From JAVXNW01 sp036645575 (GTDB lineage: Bacteria > Bacillota > Clostridia > Christensenellales > Aristaeellaceae): DNA of 50,532 nucleotides. The notes below the pieces were generated by a model. It had not been told where the DNA came from, searched no databases, and saw nothing but the letters and a program-made list of their open reading frames with translations. The DNA lies in the NCBI GenBank assembly GCA_036645575.1, contig JAVXNW010000004.1, positions 1-50,532 of the forward strand, given 5' to 3'. How positions within the stretch are numbered: position 1 is the stretch's first letter; each line of letters begins with the position of its first letter. The translations under genes were made by a program, and so were the position numbers. This document shows positions 35,199 through 43,816 of this stretch, one piece after another.

Positions 35199-36083
35199 AT
35201 GGATCAACTCTGTCAGTACGTCCTATGGCTGTTTATTTACAGCGTCGTCGGCTGGGTATACGAGTCGATCATCTGCTCGATTGATCAGCGCAAGCTGGTC
35301 AACCGCGGCTTCCTGTACGGCCCCTATTGCCCGATCTACGGCTTTGGCGCGCTGATCGACATCATGTTTTTAGGCGATATTTCCTCGCCCATCGCGCTGT
35401 TTTTGTCGGGAATGGTCTTGTGCAGCACCCTTGAATACCTGACGAGCTGGCTGATGGAGCGGCTGTTTCACGCGCGCTGGTGGGACTACTCGGCGCACGC
35501 GTTTAACCTGGGCGGCCGCATCTGCCTGATGGGCGCGGTGGTCTTCGGCTCGATGTCCGTGGTGCTGGTGATGTTCATTCACCCATGGCTTTCAGGCCTC
35601 ACGGCGCGCATTCCGAGCACCCCGCTCTACATGATCACCGGCGGCGTGCTCGCGCTGTTTTTTCTGGACATCGCTTTGACCACGCTTTCGCAGCTCCACT
35701 TCAACCAAAAACTCGCCACCTTGCAGCGCCGCGCGGACGAACTGCTGACCCAGTCGGCCAGCCGCGTCGAGGCGCTGCGCAAGTCGGCGGACGAGGCGCT
35801 CGAATCCATTCGCGCCAACGCGGACGCCCAGCGCCAAGACGCAAAGCGCCAAAACGCCCAACGCCTGGACGCCGAGCGCCTGAAGCTCGAGCGCCAAAAC
35901 GCCCAGCGCCTAGACGCCGAACACCAAACCGCCCAGCGCCTGAAGGCCGAGCGCCTAGACGCCCGCGAGCGCCACCTGCTCAAGACCTTCCCCGCCTTCC
36001 ACCACACAAGCCACAACGACCTGGTAGAAAAACTAAAAGACCTCCTGCGCACCGACGCCCAACGCCGCAACAAGAAGCCTTAG
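35199..36083 (+). CDS. CmpB-type (ABC_trans_CmpB) membrane protein with a pentapeptide-repeat tail
   Basis: From ATG 35199 (GTGAGG upstream) the protein has 294 residues. Residues about 1-180 carry five to six membrane helices with WVYESIICSIDQRKLVNRGF and GPYCPIYGFGA, the motif of the putative ABC-transporter type IV family (PF06541). The last 110 residues are a charged helix with ten tandem pentapeptides of the form A-x-R-x-x (AQRLD, AERLK, AQRLK). The function of the family is unknown. The repeat tail is probably cytoplasmic and may be an adaptable scaffold. Confidence 0.75.
   Translation: MDQLCQYVLWLFIYSVVGWVYESIICSIDQRKLVNRGFLYGPYCPIYGFGALIDIMFLGDISSPIALFLSGMVLCSTLEYLTSWLMERLFHARWWDYSAHAFNLGGRICLMGAVVFGSMSVVLVMFIHPWLSGLTARIPSTPLYMITGGVLALFFLDIALTTLSQLHFNQKLATLQRRADELLTQSASRVEALRKSADEALESIRANADAQRQDAKRQNAQRLDAERLKLERQNAQRLDAEHQTAQRLKAERLDARERHLLKTFPAFHHTSHNDLVEKLKDLLRTDAQRRNKKP
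35826..35975 (+). repeat. Ten tandem 15-bp units (pentapeptide repeat)
   Basis: Ten 15-nt units encode A-x-R-x-x pentapeptides without breaking the frame. Units share core GCCCAGCGCCTAGAC-like sequence. The high identity suggests recent slippage. Confidence 0.8.
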
Positions 36084-36095
36084 GGCCATCTAAAG

Positions 36096-36141
36096 AAAAG
36101 CCGAGCCGCTTCTCCCCGCGTGGAAAAGCGACCCGGCTTTT
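36096..36141. terminator. Bidirectional terminator between convergent genes
   Basis: AAAAGCCG and CGGCTTTT enclose a second short stem CGCTT (36107-36111) / AAGCG (36126-36130). T-rich flanks exist on both strands, fitting termination of both convergent genes. Confidence 0.65.
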
Positions 36142-36161
36142 GTTCGTATCGAAACCAGATA

Positions 36162-37094
36162 TTAGAACCAGCTGTAATTTGCCACGTCGGCGACATAAAC
36201 CGCGCCGGTGGGCGTATAGGTCCAGTGCTCAACCTTTTCGCCCTTGATCAGCTTGTCCAGCATCTCAACAGAAAGGCTTCCCTCGGTGTAAGGATCCTGT
36301 GACACGGTCGCGTACAGTTCGCCGCTCTCCAGTTTGTCGCGCACGATCAGGTCCTGCCCTTGGCAGATCAGGCCCACCTTGCCAAGATACCCCGCCGCGT
36401 CAATCGCGGTATAGGCGCCTTGGAACATGCCGCCGTCCTGCGCCACCACAAGGTCAATTTCGTCGCCATATTTGGTCAGCAGGTCTTCCATGATCGTCAT
36501 GGCCTTGGAGGGGTCAAAGTTGGCGTACTGGTGATCATTCAAGATGGTGACATCGGTCCCTTCGATGATCTCCAGAATGCCCTTCGTCAGGTTCGTGGTA
36601 TAGCTGGAGCCCGCAGCGCCTTCGATGTAGGCCACATTTTTGGTTTCGCCCGGGTTCTTCTCAAAGTATTCCACCATCAGGCGACCCAACCAGCGCCCGA
36701 TCTCCACTTCGTCTGAGGCGACCATGCAGGGCACCTCGTCGACGACCGAAGCATCCACCACGGTGTTGAGCGCAACCCACGGAAGGCCCGTTGTGTTCAG
36801 GTATTCAACCACCAAGGGCGTTGACGCCTGATCGCCCGGCCAGTAGATCAGCGCGTCGTAGCCGTCGGCCACGGCAGCCTTGAACTGAGACAACTGCTTG
36901 TCGGCGTTTTCCTCGCCGTCAACGATCTGAATCTCATAGCCCAGCTCGGCGGCCTTGGTCTTGACCGCCTCCTGAAGCGGAGAGCCATAGGGCGCGGTGT
37001 AGTAGGCGCTGGACATAAAGATCTTGCCCTCGGCAAGCGCGCTGCAACTGAGCGCAAGGAGAAGCACCAGGGTCAAAGCAAAAACTTTCTTCAT
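36162..37094 (-). CDS. ABC transporter substrate-binding protein of importer 2
   Basis: The protein has 310 residues with a signal peptide ending about ALA at residue 21. The only cysteine of the region (LSC) does not form a good lipobox, so signal peptidase I is likely. A ribose-type binding fold follows (IFMSSAYYTAPYGSPLQEAV, DALIYWPGDQASTP, VVAQDGGMFQGAYTA). The AYYTAPY stretch is shared with the binding protein at 47533, showing common origin. It is the last gene of the array, behind the two permeases of importer 2. Ligand unknown. Confidence 0.88.
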   Translation of the reverse strand: MKKVFALTLVLLLALSCSALAEGKIFMSSAYYTAPYGSPLQEAVKTKAAELGYEIQIVDGEENADKQLSQFKAAVADGYDALIYWPGDQASTPLVVEYLNTTGLPWVALNTVVDASVVDEVPCMVASDEVEIGRWLGRLMVEYFEKNPGETKNVAYIEGAAGSSYTTNLTKGILEIIEGTDVTILNDHQYANFDPSKAMTIMEDLLTKYGDEIDLVVAQDGGMFQGAYTAIDAAGYLGKVGLICQGQDLIVRDKLESGELYATVSQDPYTEGSLSVEMLDKLIKGEKVEHWTYTPTGAVYVADVANYSWF

Positions 37095-37156
37095 GGGGTT
37101 GTCCCTCCTTCATTGTCTATATTTATTGCACGGGCATTGCCGGACAACAAATAGCG

Positions 37157-38116
37157 TCAAGCCTTTTGTTTTTTGTGCACCAAGGCGTCCATGATGATGA
37201 CGGTGATCAGCACGATGCCGCGCACGAACTTCTGCATGGATCCGTTTACGCCAAGCAGCGTGAGGGCGTTAAACAGGATGGCCATGAGCAGCACGCCGAT
37301 GATCGTCCGATGCACGCCGCCGCTTCCGCCCGCAAGGCTCGTTCCCCCGATAACCGTGGCCGCGACGCAGTACAGCGACAAATCCGAGCCATACGGCGCC
37401 CAACCCGCCATGATGCGCGAGCAGTACATCACGCCCGACAGCGCCGCACAGGCGCCCAGAATCACAAAGATGATGAACTTGCAAAACACCACGTTGATGC
37501 CGGACAGCCGCGCGACCTCGTAATTCCCGCCGGTCGCATAGATGTTGCGGCCAAAGGTGGTCTTTTTCATAAACCAGATGAACAGCACCAGCATGAGCGC
37601 AAAGACGATGGGCACGATCGTAATGCCGCCGATGTTGAACTGGCCGATGGCGTAGAGTATCTGATTGTCCGTATTGACCGGCTTTGCGTCGGTGACCACA
37701 TAGGCAAGCCCCTTAATCGCGGTCATCGTGCCAAGCGAGGCCACAAACGCGGGCATTCTCACCTTTGCGACGAGCAGCCCGTTGAACGCGCCCATCACGC
37801 AACCGCAGCCAATTGTAATGAGGAAGGCGGGCAAAATGCCAAGGCTGTTGCAGCACAGGCAGAACAACACGGTCGACCAAGCGAACACCGACGAAGCCGA
37901 CAGGTCAAACTCGCCGCAGATGACCGCCACGGTCATCGCGCAAGCGGTTATGCCATAGACCGAACACTCGTTGATGATGTTACAAATGTTGTCCCAAGTG
38001 GAAAATGAAGGCTTTTTCACGACCATAAACGCAATGAACGCGATCATAAAAAGAGGAACGGCATTTTCCAGCAACAGGGGTTTAAGCTGTGCTTTTTCAA
38101 TTGTATGCTTTTTCAT
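37157..38116 (-). CDS. ABC permease B of importer 2
   Basis: From ATG 38116 (AAGGAGG upstream) the protein has 319 residues and eight to ten membrane helices. RbsC/AraH-family motif GEFDLSASSVFAW, with A-S-S in place of the usual V-G-S, and the loop SLAGGSGGVHRTIIG. It resembles the permease at 43813 more than its own neighbour, including the N-terminal stretch FMVVKKPSF. The start overlaps the upstream permease gene by 20 nt. Confidence 0.88.
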   Translation of the reverse strand: MKKHTIEKAQLKPLLLENAVPLFMIAFIAFMVVKKPSFSTWDNICNIINECSVYGITACAMTVAVICGEFDLSASSVFAWSTVLFCLCCNSLGILPAFLITIGCGCVMGAFNGLLVAKVRMPAFVASLGTMTAIKGLAYVVTDAKPVNTDNQILYAIGQFNIGGITIVPIVFALMLVLFIWFMKKTTFGRNIYATGGNYEVARLSGINVVFCKFIIFVILGACAALSGVMYCSRIMAGWAPYGSDLSLYCVAATVIGGTSLAGGSGGVHRTIIGVLLMAILFNALTLLGVNGSMQKFVRGIVLITVIIMDALVHKKQKA

Positions 38117-39080
38117 TTGCCAGCCTCCTTGTCTTGATCTGCTTGTTGAGCAAATCCATCGCCACCGCCGCAATGATGAGCAGCCCCTTGACCACCTGCT
38201 GGTGATAGGCGGTAATGCCCAAGATGTTGAGCGCATTGCTCATGATGCCGATGACAATCACGCCCACCACCGTGCGCAACACGTTTCCCTTTCCGCCGTT
38301 CATGCCCGTTCCCCCGACGACAACCGCCGCAATCGCGTCCATCTCAAAGCCGATCCCGGCTGTCGGGTTAGAGGAAGTCACGCGGGAGCACAACACCAAG
38401 CCCGCAAATCCCGCAAGCAGGCCGGAAATGGCAAAGTAGCTGACGCGATTGGCCTTCACGCGAATGCCGCTCATCTTGGCCGCGTCCATGTTGCTGCCAA
38501 TGTAACACATGTTGCGTCCATACTGGGTTCTGGCCAGCACAAACTGGAGGAGCAGCGCCACGCCCAGAAAGATGACGATCGGCCACATGCCGCGGCCCAT
38601 GGATTTGAAAAAGCCGTCGTGCACGCGGCCCGAGATGAACAAGCCGTTCGAGGGAAATAGCGCGATCGAGGCCACCACCACCTGCATACCGTAAGTGACG
38701 ATGAACGCCTCCCCGCTGCGTCCGTTAATCAATGAGATGAGCAATCCGTTGACGATGCCCACGGCCAACCCCGCCATCAAGCCGCACGCAATGGCCAAGA
38801 ACTCGTTCATGCCCGCATTGATGATCAAAATCGTAATGACGCCGGACAGCGAGACCACTGAACCGACCGACAGGTCGTATGCGCCGCCGATGATGCAATA
38901 GGTCATGCCGCACGCGACGATGCCGACCACCGCGTTTTGGCGAAGCACGTTGACCAAGTTGCTAAATGTCAGAAAGTTGGGTTCCATGATGCCGGTAATG
39001 AGAATGAGCAGCAGGATGACCAATAAAATGCCGTTGTTCAAAAACAGGTTGGTCATCGCCTTTGCGTTGATTTTCTTCAT
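38097..39080 (-). CDS. ABC permease A of importer 2
   Basis: From ATG 39080 (GGGGAGG upstream) the protein has 327 residues. RbsC-family motif GAYDLSVGSVVSL, membrane helices along the chain, and GTGMNGGKGNVLRTVVGVIV as ATPase-contacting loop. It pairs with the gene at 37157 as a heterodimeric channel. Closest relative in the window is the permease at 44778. The ATPase gene ends 16 nt upstream. Confidence 0.88.
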   Translation of the reverse strand: MKKINAKAMTNLFLNNGILLVILLLILITGIMEPNFLTFSNLVNVLRQNAVVGIVACGMTYCIIGGAYDLSVGSVVSLSGVITILIINAGMNEFLAIACGLMAGLAVGIVNGLLISLINGRSGEAFIVTYGMQVVVASIALFPSNGLFISGRVHDGFFKSMGRGMWPIVIFLGVALLLQFVLARTQYGRNMCYIGSNMDAAKMSGIRVKANRVSYFAISGLLAGFAGLVLCSRVTSSNPTAGIGFEMDAIAAVVVGGTGMNGGKGNVLRTVVGVIVIGIMSNALNILGITAYHQQVVKGLLIIAAVAMDLLNKQIKTRRLANEKAYN

Positions 39081-39096
39081 CGTATGCCTCCCCGTT

Positions 39097-40575
39097 TCAG
39101 TCGATCGCAAGCTGCATCACTTGCTCGGCTGTCATCTCTTGACCTGCCAATTCGCCCTTGATCGCGCCCTCGTGCATGACCAAAATCCGATCCGACATGC
39201 CGATCACCTCGGGTAGTTCAGAGGAGATCATGATGACCGCCTTGCCCTCCTCCGTCAGGCGATTCATCAGGCAGTATATCTCAAACTTTGCGCCCACATC
39301 GATGCCACGGGTCGGCTCATCTAAGATCAATATCTCCGCCTGCGAGAACAGCCACTTGGCCAGCACCACCTTTTGCTGATTGCCGCCCGACAGGTTGCTC
39401 AAGGTCTGGTTGACGGAAGGCGTCTTGACGCCCAATTTTCCCACATACTCCTCCGCGACCTGTGCTTCCTTCCGGCCGCTGAGCAATAGTCCCTTGCTGA
39501 CCGCCTTGAGGCGGGTGATCGTGATGTTCTTGATGATGTTCATGTCAAGTACCAGCCCGGTTTCCTTGCGGTCTTCCGTGACCATGCCGATGGAGTGATC
39601 CTTGCCATCGTGCGTGCTGCGGATGGACACCTTCTGCCCGTTTATGCAGATTTCTCCGCTGTCCGGCGGATCTGCGCCGAAGATCGCCTCCGCCAGTTCC
39701 GTGCGCCCCGCGCCGACCAGCCCCGCGATTCCGAGAATTTCGCCCCGATGCAGTTCAAAACTTATGTGGCTAAGCTGCTTTCCACGGTTCAAATTTTTCA
39801 CCTGCAGCACCACTTCGCCGGGCGTGGCGGTACGCGCCGGATACTCCATGTCCAGCGTGCGTCCCACCATCTTTTCGATGATCTCCTCGCGCGATATGTC
39901 CTTGACCGCGCATTCGCCCGCCACCTTGCCATCGCGCATGATGGTCACGGTGTCGCAGATGCGGAAGATCTCGTCCAGTTTATGGGAAATGTAGATGACG
40001 GTGATGCCACTTTCGCGAAGGCGTCTGATGATCGGGAAGAACATCTCCACTTCCTTCTTGGTCAGCGAGGAGGTGGGCTCGTCCATCACGATGATCTTGG
40101 CGTTGTAAGAAAGTGCTTTGGCAATTTCCACCAGCTGCTTTTCGGCGGTGGACAGCCTGCCAACCGGCTTATTTACATCAAAATGAAAGCCCAGCTTGTC
40201 CAAAAGCGCGCGCGCTTGGCTGCGAATGAGTTTCCAATTGATCGTGCCGCCTCCGTTGTAGCGGCCAAGAAAGATGTTCTCCGCAACCGAGAGGGAATTG
40301 ATGAGGTTGAATTCCTGAAAGATAATGCTGATGCCCTTTTCCTGCGCATCCCTTACGCCGCCCAGCGCAATCTTCTCGCCATCCATAAATATTTCGCCCG
40401 ACGTGGCCTGATAGACACCGCTCAAAATCTTCATCAAGGTGGATTTCCCCGCGCCGTTTTCACCCACCAGCGCATGCACCGTGCCCTTTTTGACGCATAG
40501 CGAGACCTCGTCCAGCGCGGTTACGCCTGGGAATGTCTTGGTGATTTTTCGCATTTCCAGTATGTACTGCTCCAT
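39097..40575 (-). CDS. ABC transporter ATPase of importer 2 (two NBDs)
   Basis: The protein has 492 residues. First half: Walker A GENGAGKST near residues 38-46 and VMDEPTSSLT; second half: degenerate P-loop GLVGAGRTEL, signature LSGGNQQK and LILDEPTRGID. It closely matches the ATPase at 45787. It follows the ASRT-type gene across a 189-nt gap containing a strong hairpin, so it may be expressed at a different level from the upstream genes. Confidence 0.93.
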   Translation of the reverse strand: MEQYILEMRKITKTFPGVTALDEVSLCVKKGTVHALVGENGAGKSTLMKILSGVYQATSGEIFMDGEKIALGGVRDAQEKGISIIFQEFNLINSLSVAENIFLGRYNGGGTINWKLIRSQARALLDKLGFHFDVNKPVGRLSTAEKQLVEIAKALSYNAKIIVMDEPTSSLTKKEVEMFFPIIRRLRESGITVIYISHKLDEIFRICDTVTIMRDGKVAGECAVKDISREEIIEKMVGRTLDMEYPARTATPGEVVLQVKNLNRGKQLSHISFELHRGEILGIAGLVGAGRTELAEAIFGADPPDSGEICINGQKVSIRSTHDGKDHSIGMVTEDRKETGLVLDMNIIKNITITRLKAVSKGLLLSGRKEAQVAEEYVGKLGVKTPSVNQTLSNLSGGNQQKVVLAKWLFSQAEILILDEPTRGIDVGAKFEIYCLMNRLTEEGKAVIMISSELPEVIGMSDRILVMHEGAIKGELAGQEMTAEQVMQLAID

Positions 40576-40590
40576 ACGTGCTCCATTTCT

Positions 40591-40618
40591 GTAGGCGGCA
40601 AGTCGCCTCGCCGCCTAC
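40591..40618. other. Hairpin in the leader of the importer-2 ATPase gene
   Basis: GTAGGCGGC (40591-40599) pairs with GCCGCCTAC (40610-40618) about 16 nt upstream of the ATPase start codon on the minus strand. There is no T-run, so it is more likely an mRNA stability or translation element than a terminator. Confidence 0.5.
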
Positions 40619-40764
40619 GCCCGTTGCAGGTATCGCCCGCTTTGTCCCGTTGGATGGATCAAGGTGGCGCCGATTAAAGGACGTGCGTGATGGCGGAAAT
40701 TGAGCCGCCGGCGTCGCGGGATTTATTCGGCGCTTACCAAGGTTTGGCGTTCCCTTTATGCGGA

Positions 40765-41124
40765 TTATACGGAAAATCCCGCGATCGGATAATAAGCCAT
40801 ATCGGGGCGACGATCCAACCGTCCGTACAGGCAGACCACCGGCACGCTGCTTTCCAGTACCACCGCGTACTGGCCAAAGGGAATCTCGAATTTCGCCTCT
40901 CCTAGCGGATAGTCCATGCGGAAGCAATGGACGCGCTCTGCTTCCACCGTCAGGTGAATGCCTCGAACCGGTTCCTTGTCCTCAAAAAGCAGCGTCAGTG
41001 AAATCTGCGCGTCGCTCTGCCCGTTGTTGACCACCATGAGCGCCTCGTGACCCAGCGGCTCCGCGTCTCCGTGCGGCGGCAGATCTCCGTCCGCAAATAC
41101 CCATGTCTTCTTGCCCAGTTCCAA
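40765..41124 (-). CDS. ASRT-superfamily small-molecule-binding protein (sensory rhodopsin transducer family)
   Basis: The likely start is TTG 41124, 6-8 nt after GGAGGGG. This gives 119 residues, the usual family length; no ATG fits. The sequence matches the beta-rich ASRT fold: GKKTWVFADGDLPPHG, HEALMVVNNGQSDAQISLTL, FEDKEPVRGIHL and VVCLYGRLDRRPDMAYYP. The family was named from Anabaena, but most members sit in carbohydrate-metabolism clusters and are thought to bind small molecules. Here it lies between hydrolase genes and an ABC importer, with no rhodopsin gene in the window. Confidence 0.85.
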   Translation of the reverse strand: MELGKKTWVFADGDLPPHGDAEPLGHEALMVVNNGQSDAQISLTLLFEDKEPVRGIHLTVEAERVHCFRMDYPLGEAKFEIPFGQYAVVLESSVPVVCLYGRLDRRPDMAYYPIAGFSV

Positions 41125-41185
41125 TGAAATCCCCTCCAATAGTTTATTGCACCCCGCGCTGTGATATGACAAATCCCGGGTGAAA

Positions 41186-42358
41186 TTACAGGTCCTTGGT
41201 GAAATAGGCGTCCATCTTGGGCGAAAGCGGCGTGCAACCGGTCTGGGTAATCATGTAGCCGGTCTCAATGCGGCCGCCATGCAGCTCGGGATGGTTAAAG
41301 AAGCTCACGTCCACCATGACCGTCATGCCGGGCACCAGCACAAAATCGCCGTTGGGGCCAAAGAAGGGCGCCTCCGCCTCCATGAGGCCGATGGAGTGTG
41401 CAAACGGGCAGACGATGTACTGGGCCAAGTTGTGCTTTTCATAGTACTTGCGGCCGGGCACGTCGATCTCGTGGCCGGTCATGCCCGGCCTCAGCATTGC
41501 TTTGGTCAAGCGCATGGTTTCACGCATGTGGTTGATGAGGTCCTTCTGGCGCGGGGTATAGACGCCGTTGACCGGGAGCGTATCGCCAAATGTGCCCGCG
41601 TAGCCGTTGACGCGCGGCGCAATCCCGATCATGACCAGTTCGCCATCCTCCATGACCTTGTTGGTCGCCGTGGGCACGACCGCCTTGGCGCGCGCGCCGG
41701 ACCCTACGATGCAGGTGTAGGCAAAGCTGCTCGCGCCGTTGGCACGGCAGATGTGCTCGCCCGCCGCGGCCACTTCGTACTCGTATGCGCCGGGATGAAT
41801 CGCCGCAGCCATCTTGTCATAGGCAAGGTCGCACAGATGCGTGGCGGCCATGATCTGCTCGCCTTCCCACTTGGATTTGTAGGCGCGCATGGTCTCAAAC
41901 TGATCGGTGATGTCCACAAGCTCAATGCCGCCAAAGCCCTTTTGGAAGTCCATGTACACCTGGTGCGGAATCGTCGAGGTCCCCACAAAGCCGATGCGGT
42001 TGAGGTGGGTTCCGGATGCCAGCAATTCATCGTTTAACTGTTTAAAGTTGATGATGGTGGCGTTTGGGTATTCCTCATCGGGAACCATGAACACCGGGAA
42101 GCAGCGCGTCTTCTGAATGGCGGAGGCCATCTGCGCGAAGGGCTCGCTTTCCGGGCCGCCCAGCAACATCGCTTCCCCCTCAATCGGAACCAGCACCGCG
42201 CCCTTTTCAAACTGCGGACACCAGCCGGTCAGATACCAGCCGTTTGCGATATTGAGTTCATCATAATAGATAAGCGCCGCGTCCAAGCCTTCCTTGCGGA
42301 GGATCTCCTTGAGTGCCTGAATTCGCTTGTCGGTTTCCTGTTTGTTGTAATATGACAT
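41186..42358 (-). CDS. Creatinase/M24-fold protein lacking metal ligands
   Basis: The 390-residue protein has GAGAGGAG before its ATG. N-terminal creatinase domain to about 165, then a pita-bread (M24) domain. Of the five metal ligands expected in prolidase, the two Asp are replaced (G245 and T256), H321 (AHSIGL) stays, the first Glu is Asp350 and the last Glu is E365 (GRIETGYM). It is therefore unlikely to be a dinuclear metallopeptidase. Creatinase itself is a metal-free hydrolase of this fold that cleaves C-N bonds, so a creatinase-like amidinohydrolase or an unknown activity is possible. Confidence 0.8.
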   Translation of the reverse strand: MSYYNKQETDKRIQALKEILRKEGLDAALIYYDELNIANGWYLTGWCPQFEKGAVLVPIEGEAMLLGGPESEPFAQMASAIQKTRCFPVFMVPDEEYPNATIINFKQLNDELLASGTHLNRIGFVGTSTIPHQVYMDFQKGFGGIELVDITDQFETMRAYKSKWEGEQIMAATHLCDLAYDKMAAAIHPGAYEYEVAAAGEHICRANGASSFAYTCIVGSGARAKAVVPTATNKVMEDGELVMIGIAPRVNGYAGTFGDTLPVNGVYTPRQKDLINHMRETMRLTKAMLRPGMTGHEIDVPGRKYYEKHNLAQYIVCPFAHSIGLMEAEAPFFGPNGDFVLVPGMTVMVDVSFFNHPELHGGRIETGYMITQTGCTPLSPKMDAYFTKDL

Positions 42359-42397
42359 GTGATTTCTCCTCTCTTTTGGGGCGTGTTCTTAAATTTG

Positions 42398-43816
42398 TCA
42401 GATTTCCATGAATCCGTCGTCCAACGGAAAGATGGGGCGGGTGATGTGCTTATGCCCCATATCCTTAAGCCGCTCGGTGGATTCGCCGGGCGTAAAGGCC
42501 AATATAGAGCGGGGCGCAATGGCCGCAAGGTCGGGAAACAGATAGCCGAGTTTGACCACAACGATCTTGAAATCACGGATATCCATGTCGATGGACTCAA
42601 ATATCTCAAGGCTCGTGAGCGCCGCGCGCCGTTTGGTCAAGATGAGCGTAATGCCGTCAAGCGCAAGCGTCGCGCTGGGTCCGGCATTGTCCCCCGTATA
42701 GCCCAAGATGTCCCCCACGTGCACCAGTTTTCCGGTGACGGTTGCGCACTGCGAGTCGCGGGCAAGCGAGCCGCCCAGCGTGAGGGTCAATGTGTCGCCT
42801 ATCCGCGCCTGATAGCATTTGTCGCAGGCGGCGCCATCCATGATGCCCGCCACCAGTGCGCCCTTAACGCCCATGCGCATCAGCAGATTCAGCATATAGG
42901 CGTTGTCGCCCGCCGCGCCGGCGGTCGTATTGTCGCCACTGTCGGAGATGAACACCTGTCTTTCCGGCGCATTGAGCGCCGCGCGCACCGCCTCTTCGGG
43001 CTCCAGCGCGTCGATTAGAAAGCGAAAATCATATCGTGCGCGATAAAACCTTTGCGCCAACCGCCGCGCACACGCTTGGGCAAAGGCGGTATCGTCCTCG
43101 TGCGTCACCACCATGACCGGTCCCATGTAGGGCGCGTCCACCCAAGCCTGCCCGTTAAACACCTGCGCGCACAACATGCCCGGCAGGTTTTCCATTTGGT
43201 CCGCCTCTTCCATAATGCCGCGCAGCGGCGCAAGCGCGGTCTGCACCGCGTCTCCGGGGATGACCACCGGCGCGCGCACCGCCTGCGGCCTTGGCAGCAG
43301 ATGTTGCTTTGCGCATTTCAGCAATAGCCGCATCGTCTTGCGCTCGGTCTCAATCCGGTCGATATGCGGCGCTGTGCGAAAGCCGCACACCACATTGGCC
43401 AAATCAAACACCTCGTCGGGCAGGTTGGCGTGGAAGTCCAAGCCGATGGCAATGGGTACGTCGCTTCCGATCTTGTCGCGCACCATTTTGAGTAGGTATG
43501 CCTCGCCGCTTCCGATCTGATCCACGTACATTGCGCCGTGCAGGTAGAGCCACACGCCGTCCAATCCGTCTTGGGGCAATCGATCCACGATGCCCTGCGC
43601 CAGTTCAAGGTAGTCCGCCTTTACCATCGTACCGCCGGGCAGCGCGTGCGCGTACAGCGTTGGGATTCCTTGCGCGCCCGCTTCCTCCAGCATGTCCATC
43701 ACATGCACCTTTGCGCACATGGCCTTTCCAATTGCTAGGTCAAAGTCGGATGCCCGCGTGGGCATTGCGCTTAGGGTATTGCTCTCGCATTGCAAAGAGC
43801 CAATCGCTATATTCAT
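42398..43816 (-). CDS. M81-family metallopeptidase (MlrC/microcystinase-like)
   Basis: From ATG 43816 (ATGA overlap with the permease gene) the protein has 472 residues. The N-terminal catalytic domain holds the family motifs GLDFHANLPDE (D127, H129) and FRTAPHIDRIET (H151, D153, E156), which are probable metal ligands. The C-terminal domain has ISDSGDNTTAGAAGDNAYML. MlrC hydrolyses an amide bond in a linear microcystin peptide, but most homologues occur in other catabolic clusters with unknown amide substrates. It may act on the compound brought in by importer 1, whose permease precedes it. Confidence 0.88.
   Translation of the reverse strand: MNIAIGSLQCESNTLSAMPTRASDFDLAIGKAMCAKVHVMDMLEEAGAQGIPTLYAHALPGGTMVKADYLELAQGIVDRLPQDGLDGVWLYLHGAMYVDQIGSGEAYLLKMVRDKIGSDVPIAIGLDFHANLPDEVFDLANVVCGFRTAPHIDRIETERKTMRLLLKCAKQHLLPRPQAVRAPVVIPGDAVQTALAPLRGIMEEADQMENLPGMLCAQVFNGQAWVDAPYMGPVMVVTHEDDTAFAQACARRLAQRFYRARYDFRFLIDALEPEEAVRAALNAPERQVFISDSGDNTTAGAAGDNAYMLNLLMRMGVKGALVAGIMDGAACDKCYQARIGDTLTLTLGGSLARDSQCATVTGKLVHVGDILGYTGDNAGPSATLALDGITLILTKRRAALTSLEIFESIDMDIRDFKIVVVKLGYLFPDLAAIAPRSILAFTPGESTERLKDMGHKHITRPIFPLDDGFMEI

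Noticed and set aside
40765..41124. ASRT homologue as evidence for a rhodopsin photosensor
   Set aside because: No rhodopsin gene is present, and most family members occur in metabolic clusters.
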